NCBI GenBank assembly: GCA_938039345.1
Contig: CALHVB010000122.1
Location: forward strand, 1 to 7,659
From: an uncultured Sediminicola sp.
GTDB taxonomy: Bacteria > Bacteroidota > Bacteroidia > Flavobacteriales > Flavobacteriaceae
Reading direction: 5' to 3'
DNA: 7,659 nucleotides
Shown here: positions 1 to 6,297 of the stretch, piece by piece
Layout of the letters: every line of letters begins with the position of its first letter
How positions within the stretch are numbered: the stretch's first letter is position 1
The notes under the pieces: generated by a model
Seen by the model: the letters and a program-made list of their open reading frames with translations, nothing else
Told to the model about the DNA's origin: nothing
Databases searched by the model: none
Program-made: the position numbers and the translations under genes

Positions 1-74
1 GTAATAGATAAGTTCGTTTTGTCTTATTAATTTGCTAGAGTATTTATTTAAAATATTAATATAAACCTAAAAGA

Positions 75-1400
75 ATGAATAAATCAGCTAAAATACCAGT
101 AGTTAGTAAAGAACTTATTGTTCCTTTTATTTTAATTACATCACTTTTTGCCCTATGGGGATTTGCCAATGACATAACAAATCCTATGGTAAGGGCTTTT
201 CAAAAAGTATTAGAGCTGTCAAATGTTGAGGCTTCCTATGTACAATTGGCATTTTATGGTGGTTATGGTTGCATGGCTATACCTGCAGCTTTATTTGTAA
301 ATAAATACTCTTACAAAAAAGGAGTTTTAGTAGGTTTGGGGCTTTATTCTGTTGGGGCTTTATTATTTTTTCCTGCTGCACAGTATGAAAGTTATGCATT
401 CTTCTTGGCATCATATTACATATTAACTTTTGGTTTAGCCTTTTTAGAAACAACATCAAACCCATATATATTATCAATGGGAGCAGAAGAAACAGCTACT
501 AGACGTTTAAATTTTGCTCAAATGTTTAATCCAATGGGCTCAATAGGTGGATTATTAATTGCTCAAAATTTTGTGCTAAGTGCTTTAAAATCTGATGACA
601 CTACTGCAGATGGCACACCAATATTTGATACATTAAGTGATTCTGCTAAATCTGCTATTAAAACAGCAGATTTAGAAGTTATAAGAAACCCATACGTTAT
701 TTTAGGCTTTGTTGTTTTAATATTTTTTATAGCTATTAGTTTACTAAAAATGCCAGAAAATAAAGAACAAGAGCTAAAAGTAAATTTTTTAGATTCAGTT
801 AAAAGACTTTGGAGTCAACCAAAATTTGCATTTGGTGTAGTATCACAAATATTTTATGTAGGCGCGCAAATTATGTGTTGGACTTATGTATATCAATATG
901 CTGAAACATTAGGTATTGATAGTAAATCTGCGGTTTGGTTTGGTTTAGCTGGTTATATCGTTTTCTTATTAGGTAGAATGATAGGAACAGCACTAATGAA
1001 AAATATTGACTCAGGAAAACTATTAATGTACTTTGCTATTGGAGCATTCTTAACTACTTTAGGGGCAATGTTTTTACCTGGTACTTCTGGTTTATATTCT
1101 TTAATAGCAACATCAGTTTTTATGTCTATTATGTTTCCAACTATTTATGGTATCGCATTGGAAGGTCAAGGGCAAGATGCCAAATTTGGTGCGGCATTTT
1201 TAGTAATGGCTATTGTAGGAGGTGCGTTATTAACCCCTTTACAAGGACGTTTACTTGATATAGGTGGTTCTGGTTATGAAGATGTAATATATTTTGGATT
1301 AACCGAAATGCGTTTCTCTTTCTTAATTACATTAATTTGTTTTGTTGTAATTGGGGTTTATGGAAAACAAGTGTATTCTAAATATAATAAACAAGCTTAA
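75..1400 (+). CDS. fucP: L-fucose:proton symporter, MFS family (FucP-like)
   Basis: Inner-membrane major facilitator protein expected to import L-fucose with a proton. The 441-residue length fits the FHS/FucP family. The N-terminus carries the family signature FALWGFANDITNP (residues 25-37), whose Asp33 corresponds to the proton-coupling Asp46 of E. coli FucP. FLETTSNPY (about 123-131) places Glu125 where E. coli FucP has Glu135. About 12 hydrophobic segments are visible, with a hydrophilic central loop near residues 175-205 and another near 225-245, as expected between the two six-helix halves. The ATG at 75 leaves a short cytoplasmic N-terminus; it is preceded by AAGA and no real Shine-Dalgarno, which is normal for Bacteroidetes. 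A mutarotase gene follows after 9 nt. Bases 1-74 have stops in several frames and no convincing promoter, so the gene could be inside a longer operon starting off the window. Glucose/galactose transporters of the same superfamily are the main alternative, but the FucP signature and neighbour favour fucose. Confidence 0.9.
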   Translation: MNKSAKIPVVSKELIVPFILITSLFALWGFANDITNPMVRAFQKVLELSNVEASYVQLAFYGGYGCMAIPAALFVNKYSYKKGVLVGLGLYSVGALLFFPAAQYESYAFFLASYYILTFGLAFLETTSNPYILSMGAEETATRRLNFAQMFNPMGSIGGLLIAQNFVLSALKSDDTTADGTPIFDTLSDSAKSAIKTADLEVIRNPYVILGFVVLIFFIAISLLKMPENKEQELKVNFLDSVKRLWSQPKFAFGVVSQIFYVGAQIMCWTYVYQYAETLGIDSKSAVWFGLAGYIVFLLGRMIGTALMKNIDSGKLLMYFAIGAFLTTLGAMFLPGTSGLYSLIATSVFMSIMFPTIYGIALEGQGQDAKFGAAFLVMAIVGGALLTPLQGRLLDIGGSGYEDVIYFGLTEMRFSFLITLICFVVIGVYGKQVYSKYNKQA

Positions 1401-1409
1401 ATTTTAAAT

Positions 1410-1751
1410 ATGAGCACTAAAAGATATTGTCTTTCTTGTGATTTAAAAGACGACCTCAAATTAATTGCAGAATATAAAGAATACCATGCTGCTGGTAATG
1501 CATGGCCAGAGATTACAGCTAGTATAAAAGATGCTGGTATTGTAGACATGCAAATTTACTTAACAGGAAATCGTATGTTTATGATTATGGAAGTAGACGA
1601 AACCTTTGACCCTAATAAAAAGGCAGAGATGGACGCTAACAACCCTAAAGTACAAGAGTGGGAGCAATTAATGTGGAAATACCAACAAGGGCTACCTTGG
1701 GCTAAAAACGGTGAAAAATGGATTGAAATGGAAAAGGTTTTCCAGTTATAA
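1410..1751 (+). CDS. L-fucose/L-rhamnose mutarotase, RhaM fold (DUF718)
   Basis: A 113-residue cytosolic protein of the L-rhamnose mutarotase (RhaM, DUF718) family, which interconverts alpha and beta anomers of deoxy-sugars. The spacing Tyr22-x3-His26 matches catalytic Tyr18 and His22 of E. coli RhaM. The following WPEI (32-35), the IYLTGNRMFMIMEVD strand pair and the Trp-rich WEQLMWKYQ helix (about 84-92) also match the dimeric alpha/beta-barrel fold. It starts 9 nt after the FucP stop, so the two are probably translated from one mRNA. That coupling suggests L-fucose is the natural substrate, although the fold is unrelated to the FucU/RbsD mutarotase that serves fucose in E. coli. Substrate is inferred from context; L-rhamnose cannot be excluded from the sequence. 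The stop codon is followed at 10 nt by a strong hairpin terminator. Confidence 0.85.
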   Translation: MSTKRYCLSCDLKDDLKLIAEYKEYHAAGNAWPEITASIKDAGIVDMQIYLTGNRMFMIMEVDETFDPNKKAEMDANNPKVQEWEQLMWKYQQGLPWAKNGEKWIEMEKVFQL

Positions 1752-1760
1752 CTTTATATC

Positions 1761-1805
1761 AAATAAAAATGCCTGTGATACTAAATTTCACAGGCATTTT
1801 TATTT
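1761..1805. terminator. Bidirectional intrinsic terminator between convergent genes
   Basis: A perfect 18-bp inverted repeat: left arm 1761-1778, 9-nt loop 1779-1787, right arm 1788-1805. The GC-containing core TGCCTGTGA/TCACAGGCA is flanked by A-tracts on the left and T-tracts on the right, so an RNA from either strand ends in a hairpin followed by U-rich sequence. It lies 10 nt after the mutarotase stop and 17 nt beyond the sulfatase stop on the opposite strand, exactly where a shared terminator is expected. Confidence 0.9.
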
Positions 1806-1822
1806 ACATTATTTTAAGGTTG

Positions 1823-3400
1823 TTATTTTAATTTTAAGCCTCCTACATTTTTTTTATAATCTTTACCACGTATTCTTTCAAAAGAAGTTATCATTTCTTT
1901 TAACTTTTCTTTATTTACTGCTGCTAGGTTATTTTTCTCCCCAATATCCTCTTTTAAATTATATAGTTGATATTCTTTAGCATTTCCTAATTCTATATTT
2001 ACTTGCGTATTTATTTCAGGAAGTTCATAAGGAGGTATCATTACCCAGTCTCCTTGGCGAAATGCTGTTCTAGAAGTAGCTTCTATCACTAAATTTTCTC
2101 TTCCTTTGTTTGATTCTCCTAAAAATACATCTAATAAATCCTGACTATCGTCTACTCTAATATCACTATCTACCAAAGCAGCTAAAGAAGAAAGCAAATC
2201 CATTTGACAAACTAAAGCATCTGTTTTCCCTGGTTTAATTGTTCCTTTCCAATAGGTAAAAAACGGCACGTTAGTTCCTGCTTCTAGTAAGCTATATTTT
2301 CCGCCTCTAAAAGGTCCCCAAGGTGTATGATCTCCTATTTTAGTATCAGATTCATCATTATAACCATCATTAAGCACAGGTCCATTATCACTAGAAAAAA
2401 CAATAAGTGTATTCTCTAATAAACCTTCTTCTTCTAATGTTTTTACAAACTCACCTATACACCAATCTGCTTCTAAAATAACATCGCCACGAGCTCCTAA
2501 ACCAGATTTGCCCACAAAACGAGGGTGCGGTGTACGTGGTACATGTGGTTGTTGCATTGCATAATATAAAAAGAAAGGTTCTTTTTTATGTTCTTTTACA
2601 TAATCTTGGGCTCCTTTTAAAAAATGGTCTGCCATATCCTCATCTATCCATTTAGCTTTTTCTCCACCTTTCATAAATCCAATTCTAGGAATACCATTTA
2701 CTATAGTATTATTATGGCCATGATGCCAAGTCATTTTTAATAATTCAGGATTATCTTTTCCTGTAGGTTGCCCTTCGAAATTATTTTTATAATCAATTTC
2801 TATAGGGTCATTAGGGTCTAGACCAACAACATCTCCATCTTCTATATATACCGTTGGCACTCTGTCTTGTGTGGCAGCCATGATATAAGAATAATCGAAA
2901 CCTACTTCATTAGGACCTGGTTTAACATGCTTGTTCCAATCTACATTTCCTGCTCCTAAGCCTAAATGCCATTTTCCAACGATACCTGTTTGGTATCCTT
3001 TAGTTTTTAGCATTTTTGGAATCGTCATTTGATTAGTTTTAATAAGTAGCGGTGCTGTTCCTGGTAGTATTTTTGCATCTTTATCTCTCCAAGGATATAC
3101 ACCTGTTAATAAAGCATATCTACTTGGTGTACATGTAGCAGAACTAGCATAACCATTAGTAAATCTTAAACCCCCGTTTGCTAACTTATCCATATTAGGA
3201 GTTTTAAATGCTGTGGCACCATTGAATCCTACATCTCCAAAACCTAAATCGTCCATATAAATAACAACAATATTTGGTTTTTTAGCTGTTTCCTCTTTAA
3301 CATCGGATTTTTCTTTTTTTACATCTTTGCAAGCTATAAATACAAATAATAATAAGAGACTAACACCCAGAGGTTTTAAATTTTTAGTTATATTTTTCAT
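1823..3400 (-). CDS. Sulfatase, family S1 (formylglycine-dependent), predicted lipoprotein
   Basis: Arylsulfatase-type enzyme that would hydrolyse sulfate esters, probably on a polysaccharide. From the ATG at 3400 it has 525 residues and begins with a lipoprotein signal: a basic N-terminus, a hydrophobic stretch, and lipobox FIAC with Cys24. A charged linker (25-41) follows. The catalytic core is complete: metal-binding Asp50-Asp51 in MDDLGFGD, the formylglycine motif CTPSR with Cys90, GKWHLG with Lys143 and His145, QQPHVP with His286, SSDNGP with Asp338-Asn339, and Lys368 in FRGGKYS. The Cys-type motif means it needs a formylglycine-generating enzyme encoded elsewhere. The frame is open upstream to 3505, but the added 35 residues lack signal-peptide character and would bury the lipobox, so I chose the internal start. 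Convergence with a FucP/mutarotase pair suggests a sulfated fucan substrate; this is inference, and other sulfated algal or animal glycans are possible. The S1 subfamily is not assigned. Confidence 0.92.
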   Translation of the reverse strand: MKNITKNLKPLGVSLLLLFVFIACKDVKKEKSDVKEETAKKPNIVVIYMDDLGFGDVGFNGATAFKTPNMDKLANGGLRFTNGYASSATCTPSRYALLTGVYPWRDKDAKILPGTAPLLIKTNQMTIPKMLKTKGYQTGIVGKWHLGLGAGNVDWNKHVKPGPNEVGFDYSYIMAATQDRVPTVYIEDGDVVGLDPNDPIEIDYKNNFEGQPTGKDNPELLKMTWHHGHNNTIVNGIPRIGFMKGGEKAKWIDEDMADHFLKGAQDYVKEHKKEPFFLYYAMQQPHVPRTPHPRFVGKSGLGARGDVILEADWCIGEFVKTLEEEGLLENTLIVFSSDNGPVLNDGYNDESDTKIGDHTPWGPFRGGKYSLLEAGTNVPFFTYWKGTIKPGKTDALVCQMDLLSSLAALVDSDIRVDDSQDLLDVFLGESNKGRENLVIEATSRTAFRQGDWVMIPPYELPEINTQVNIELGNAKEYQLYNLKEDIGEKNNLAAVNKEKLKEMITSFERIRGKDYKKNVGGLKLK

Positions 3401-3407
3401 GATAATG

Positions 3408-3453
3408 TGGTGATTAAAATTGGCTTTATTAATTTTTTTAGAATGGTGATTAA
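3408..3453. repeat. Exact 10-bp direct repeat upstream of the sulfatase start
   Basis: TGGTGATTAA occurs at 3408-3417 and again at 3444-3453, 36 bp apart start to start. Both copies lie in the sulfatase leader, where the sense strand reads TTAATCACCA. The 7-bp core TGGTGAT appears a third time at 3645-3651, inside the candidate methyltransferase promoter. The repeats could be operator half-sites or chance in AT-rich DNA; nothing here identifies a binding protein. Confidence 0.35.
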
Positions 3454-3642
3454 GCATGAAATATACGTATTTATATACTGATAAACATCCTTTTATATGC
3501 ATCATACCTACTTAAAATACGAAAGCTTTTCTGTTAAAATTAGCTATTACAAAGAAATAATTTTTCTTAAAAAATAAGGATTACTATACAATCCAATAAA
3601 AGGGGTAAAACATTCAATTTTATATATCCATTTGGTAACATC

Positions 3643-3673
3643 TTTGGTGATAAGAAAACCAATACCTATATTG
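3643..3673 (+). promoter_or_regulatory. Candidate Bacteroidetes-type promoter for the methyltransferase
   Basis: TTTG at 3643-3646 resembles the Bacteroidetes -33 element, and TATATTG at 3667-3673 resembles the -7 element TAnnTTTG. The spacer is 20 bp, within the usual range. Transcription would begin around 3680, giving a very short leader before the ATG at 3693. A second TTTGGT lies 12 bp upstream at 3631, and TTGGT (3644-3648) is mirrored by ACCAA (3658-3662) between the two promoter elements, a possible operator arm. The -7 match is imperfect, so this remains a candidate. Confidence 0.4.
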
Positions 3674-3692
3674 TAAATCTTATTTTAATAGC

Positions 3693-4919
3693 ATGAAAAA
3701 ACTTAGAGTAGTAGAGCTCTTTGCTGGTGTAGGTGGTTTTAGGATTGGTTTAGAAAAAACAAATAAATACGATATTGTTTGGTCTAACCAATGGGAACCT
3801 TCAACCAAAACTCAACATGCTTCTATGGTTTACGAGGCTAGGTTTGGTACTAAAAACCATAGTAACGAAGATATTGCCGAAGTTCCCATATCTAACATTC
3901 CAGACCATGATATTTTAGTCGGTGGTTTTCCATGTCAGGATTATTCTGTAGCTACTACACTAAACAACTCTAAAGGACTTATTGGTAAAAAAGGCGTTTT
4001 GTGGTGGTCTATTCATAAAATATTAAGCGAAAAGAAAAATCCGCCTAAGTACTTATTTTTAGAAAATGTAGATCGTTTATTAAAATCTCCATCATCGCAA
4101 AGAGGACGAGATTTTGCTATTATGCTTAAGAGTTTAGATCAGTTAGGTTATGCCGTAGAATGGCGTGTTATTAATGCCGCAGAATATGGAATGCCACAAC
4201 GCCGAAGGCGTATTTTTTTTATTGCATACCATAAATCTACTGCTTTATACACTTCTATTAAAAAAGCTAATAAGATAGATTGGATGCTTTCTTCTGGAAC
4301 TATTGCAAGTGAATTTCCTTGTGCTAACGAATCTACAAAAACAACATCTTTTACTATAGAAAACGATTTGGTTGCTATTTCTAATACTTTTAATAAGGAC
4401 AAAAAACTATCTCCTTTTTTAAATACAGGTATTTTTATAAACGGAGTTGTAACTACAATTAAAACTAGTCCAAATTATGACGGTTCTAAAACCTTGTTAA
4501 AGGATATTTTACAAAATGATACAGTAGCCGATGAATTTTATATTTCTGAAGAAGATATTCCTAAATGGAACTATTTAAAAGGAGCTAAAAAAGAAATACG
4601 AACTACTAAAGAAGGGTTTCAGTATAACTATAGCGAAGGTTCAATGGTTTTTCCCGATGCTTTAGATAATGCTTCTAGAACTATTATTACCGGAGAAGGT
4701 GGTAAATCTCCATCGCGTTTTAAACATGTTGTACATACTAAAAAAGGATTACGCCGTTTAACACCCATAGAATTAGAACGTTTAAATATGTTCCCAGACA
4801 ACCATACCAAATTAGAAGGCATTAGCAATACCAAACGTGCTTTTTTTATGGGAAATGCTTTAGTTGTTGGTGTTGTAGAAAAAATAGGAAATGCATTACA
4901 TAATAAAATAGTTTCTTAA
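3693..4919 (+). CDS. DNA (cytosine-5) methyltransferase, type II modification enzyme
   Basis: A 408-residue C5-cytosine methyltransferase that would transfer methyl from S-adenosylmethionine to cytosine in a specific DNA site. The ordered conserved motifs are all present: motif I ELFAGVGGFRIGLE (8-21, SAM binding), motif IV GGFPCQDYS with catalytic Cys81, motif VI ENV (124-126), motif VIII QRRRR (169-173), motif IX RLTPIE (355-360), and motif X around GNA (387-389). The region from about 180 to 345 is the expected target recognition domain; specificity cannot be read from it by eye. The ATG is seven residues before motif I, which fits the family, so the start is secure. No frameshift or missing catalytic residue is seen. 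A putative nuclease gene starts 8 nt downstream, making this most likely the protective half of a restriction-modification pair rather than an orphan regulatory methylase. Confidence 0.94.
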   Translation: MKKLRVVELFAGVGGFRIGLEKTNKYDIVWSNQWEPSTKTQHASMVYEARFGTKNHSNEDIAEVPISNIPDHDILVGGFPCQDYSVATTLNNSKGLIGKKGVLWWSIHKILSEKKNPPKYLFLENVDRLLKSPSSQRGRDFAIMLKSLDQLGYAVEWRVINAAEYGMPQRRRRIFFIAYHKSTALYTSIKKANKIDWMLSSGTIASEFPCANESTKTTSFTIENDLVAISNTFNKDKKLSPFLNTGIFINGVVTTIKTSPNYDGSKTLLKDILQNDTVADEFYISEEDIPKWNYLKGAKKEIRTTKEGFQYNYSEGSMVFPDALDNASRTIITGEGGKSPSRFKHVVHTKKGLRRLTPIELERLNMFPDNHTKLEGISNTKRAFFMGNALVVGVVEKIGNALHNKIVS

Positions 4920-4927
4920 ATTAGAGG

Positions 4928-5539
4928 ATGCTAAAAAGCAACTTTAATTCTGATTTAAAAAAAGAACAAAAACTAGCTGTTTTACTAGATACTTATTATA
5001 AAAAACACTTTAATTTTTACAATTTTGAGCGTGTTTATAACCTAAAAGAGCAACTTTCTGGTATAGACCTTGTCTTAACTCATAAAAGCTCTAAAAAACA
5101 GTTTTTAGTAGATGAAAAAGCGCAGCTCGATTATATTAATGAAGACTTACCCACTTTTGCTTTTGAATTATCCTATTTTAAAAATAATATTGAGAAAAAA
5201 GGTTGGTTGTTTGATACTAGTAAAAAAACAGATTTCTATAGTTTAATTACAAGTATTTATAGCGATGAACCTCATAAATACACCTCTTGTAAAATAACTT
5301 TTGTAAACAGAAAAAAGCTATTACTTTTTTTAAATAATTTAGAACTTAATGAAAGTTCTTTATATAAATATTGCTTAGAAAATAACAATAAACACGGAAA
5401 AATTAAACACCCTAAATTAAATCATAGGAGAGAAGGCTACTTGTTTATTTCTAGCAAAAACAAAGCAGAAAAACCCATAAATCTTATTCTTAGACTAGAT
5501 TTTTTAATTGCAAAAGGAATTGCCAAACAGTTGGTTTAA
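4928..5539 (+). CDS. Putative type II restriction endonuclease, PD-(D/E)XK-like core
   Basis: A 203-residue soluble, Lys-rich protein that I do not recognise as a named enzyme. The segment GIDLVL followed by FLVDEKAQ gives Asp47, a 14-residue spacer, then Asp62-Glu63-Lys64. This fits the PD-(D/E)XK nuclease pattern, with acidic residues holding metal and Lys64 assisting catalysis; hydrophobic beta-strand-like residues precede both parts. Further conserved-looking stretches are PTFAFELSYFKN (75-86) and KKGWLFDTSKKTDFY (90-104). There is no signal peptide, membrane segment, helicase or HNH motif. The gene starts 8 nt after the methyltransferase stop; AGAGG lies directly against the ATG, closer than a normal ribosome binding site, so translation is probably coupled. 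Position and active-site pattern support a restriction enzyme recognising the methylase site. Sequence specificity, cut position and actual activity are unknown. A Holliday-junction-resolvase-like or repair nuclease is the alternative. Confidence 0.65.
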   Translation: MLKSNFNSDLKKEQKLAVLLDTYYKKHFNFYNFERVYNLKEQLSGIDLVLTHKSSKKQFLVDEKAQLDYINEDLPTFAFELSYFKNNIEKKGWLFDTSKKTDFYSLITSIYSDEPHKYTSCKITFVNRKKLLLFLNNLELNESSLYKYCLENNNKHGKIKHPKLNHRREGYLFISSKNKAEKPINLILRLDFLIAKGIAKQLV

Positions 5540-5842
5540 TTATATTTTTTCTCCTTTAACCAATAGGGTAGATTTTATAGAAGCTTCTTTTAAATGTAAA
5601 AATGCTTTTCTACGCTCGTCTTTTCCAAAATTTTTAAAATCTTGCTCTGTATTAAACGAAAGAAAGTGTATTTCATAAGGAAGTTCGTCCTCGTATGATA
5701 TATAATTATCCTTAGTAGGTCTTATTCTATAAATTATTTTTCCATTATGCTCTTTTAATAAAGGAATAGCTAAGTTTTCAAACTCTTGAAATACATTTTC
5801 TTGTCCTTCTTTTACAAAAATTAACATCGTAAAATATAGCAT
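5540..5842 (-). CDS. Small DUF1330-like dimeric alpha/beta-barrel protein
   Basis: A 100-residue protein of unknown function with the layout of the DUF1330/EthD-like ferredoxin-fold family: an opening strand (YFTMLIFVKEG), a helix (ENVFQEFENLAIPLLKEH), then GKIIYRIRPTK and EIHFLSFNTEQDFKNF. Proteins of this type usually form dimers, and some act on small organic molecules, but no substrate can be inferred. The ATG at 5842 lies 1 nt after the upstream acetyltransferase stop, indicating operon translation; a second Met at residue 6 is a less likely start because it would cut into the first strand. It is the last gene of the - strand cluster, and its TAA directly abuts the stop of the convergent nuclease gene, with no terminator hairpin of its own visible. 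Family assignment is from memory of sequence style. Confidence 0.75.
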   Translation of the reverse strand: MLYFTMLIFVKEGQENVFQEFENLAIPLLKEHNGKIIYRIRPTKDNYISYEDELPYEIHFLSFNTEQDFKNFGKDERRKAFLHLKEASIKSTLLVKGEKI

Positions 5843-5843
5843 A

Positions 5844-6290
5844 TTAAACAGATTTAATCATCTTTATATGTGGAATATCATCTTCTAAATACTCTTCTCC
5901 TTGTACTATAAAACCTAAAGAATTATAAAATTTAATTAAATAGGTTTGTGCAGAAATATGTATTTTATCTACATTACATTTTTTATGCAAATATTTAATA
6001 GAAGCGCTCATTATATCCTTTCCGTAACCATATTTTCGTTCTCCTTTTTTTACAACTACTCTGCCAATACTAGCTAAAGAAAAATATAAACCAGGTTTAA
6101 AAATACGCGTATAAGCTACCAATGTATTATCCTTAAATAATAAAAGATGATATGCGTCTTTATCTTTATTATCAATATCTTGATACACGCAATTTTGTTC
6201 TACTATAAAAACCTCGCTACGTAATTGTAAAATAGCATACAATTCTGCTGTAGATAACTCTGAAAAAGATTTTATTTCTATACTTTCCAT
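5844..6290 (-). CDS. GNAT acetyltransferase, ElaA family
   Basis: A 148-residue cytosolic GCN5-type N-acetyltransferase. The N-terminal half has the ElaA-like stretch LRSEVFIVEQNCVYQDID (23-40), followed by DAYHLL and the strand pair leading to SIGRVVV (74-80). The acetyl-CoA pyrophosphate loop is RKYGYGKDI (85-93), fitting the R/Q-x-x-G-x-G/A motif, and the C-terminus has FYNSLGF, the usual GNAT motif B region. The acceptor substrate of ElaA proteins is not established, so none is proposed. The gene sits 7 nt after the CDF transporter stop and 1 nt before the DUF1330-like gene, inside a tight - strand operon. Length is normal and no residue is obviously missing. Confidence 0.87.
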   Translation of the reverse strand: MESIEIKSFSELSTAELYAILQLRSEVFIVEQNCVYQDIDNKDKDAYHLLLFKDNTLVAYTRIFKPGLYFSLASIGRVVVKKGERKYGYGKDIMSASIKYLHKKCNVDKIHISAQTYLIKFYNSLGFIVQGEEYLEDDIPHIKMIKSV

Positions 6291-6297
6291 TTAAAAA

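Larger units (their letters stand above)
3401..3692. other. Divergent intergenic region between sulfatase and methyltransferase
   Basis: About 290 bp separate the two divergent start codons, far longer than other gaps in this window, and the stretch is very AT-rich. It must hold both promoters. It contains an exact 10-bp direct repeat near the sulfatase start, a related TGGTGAT copy close to the methyltransferase, and one recognisable promoter candidate for the methyltransferase. I found no convincing sulfatase promoter, no small RNA and no credible short gene in it. Confidence 0.6.

Noticed and set aside
1..74. Promoter for fucP (TTAATTTG at 27-34 resembling a -7 element)
   Set aside because: No TTTG lies about 20 bp upstream of it within the window, and the operon may begin further left, so the match is not supportable.
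1711..1980. Open frame of 89 residues on the + strand overlapping the mutarotase end
   Set aside because: It runs through the terminator hairpin and into the antisense of the sulfatase; composition is that of a shadow frame.
4213..4220. Run of eight T in the methyltransferase gene, as a possible phase-variation switch
   Set aside because: It encodes the normal Ile-Phe-Phe-Ile strand after the QRRRR motif in this AT-rich genome; the frame is intact, and similar 7-T runs occur elsewhere in the same region.
4148..4402. Antisense open frames within the methyltransferase gene (also 4628-4834)
   Set aside because: Both are opposite strongly supported coding sequence and show no domain or start signal; they are too weak to propose as a controller gene.
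5531..5563. Inverted repeat TTGGTT/AACCAA as a terminator between the convergent nuclease and DUF1330-like genes
   Set aside because: The stem is only 6 bp before a mismatch, the loop is over 20 nt, and no T-tract follows either arm; it lies inside coding ends and is likely chance.
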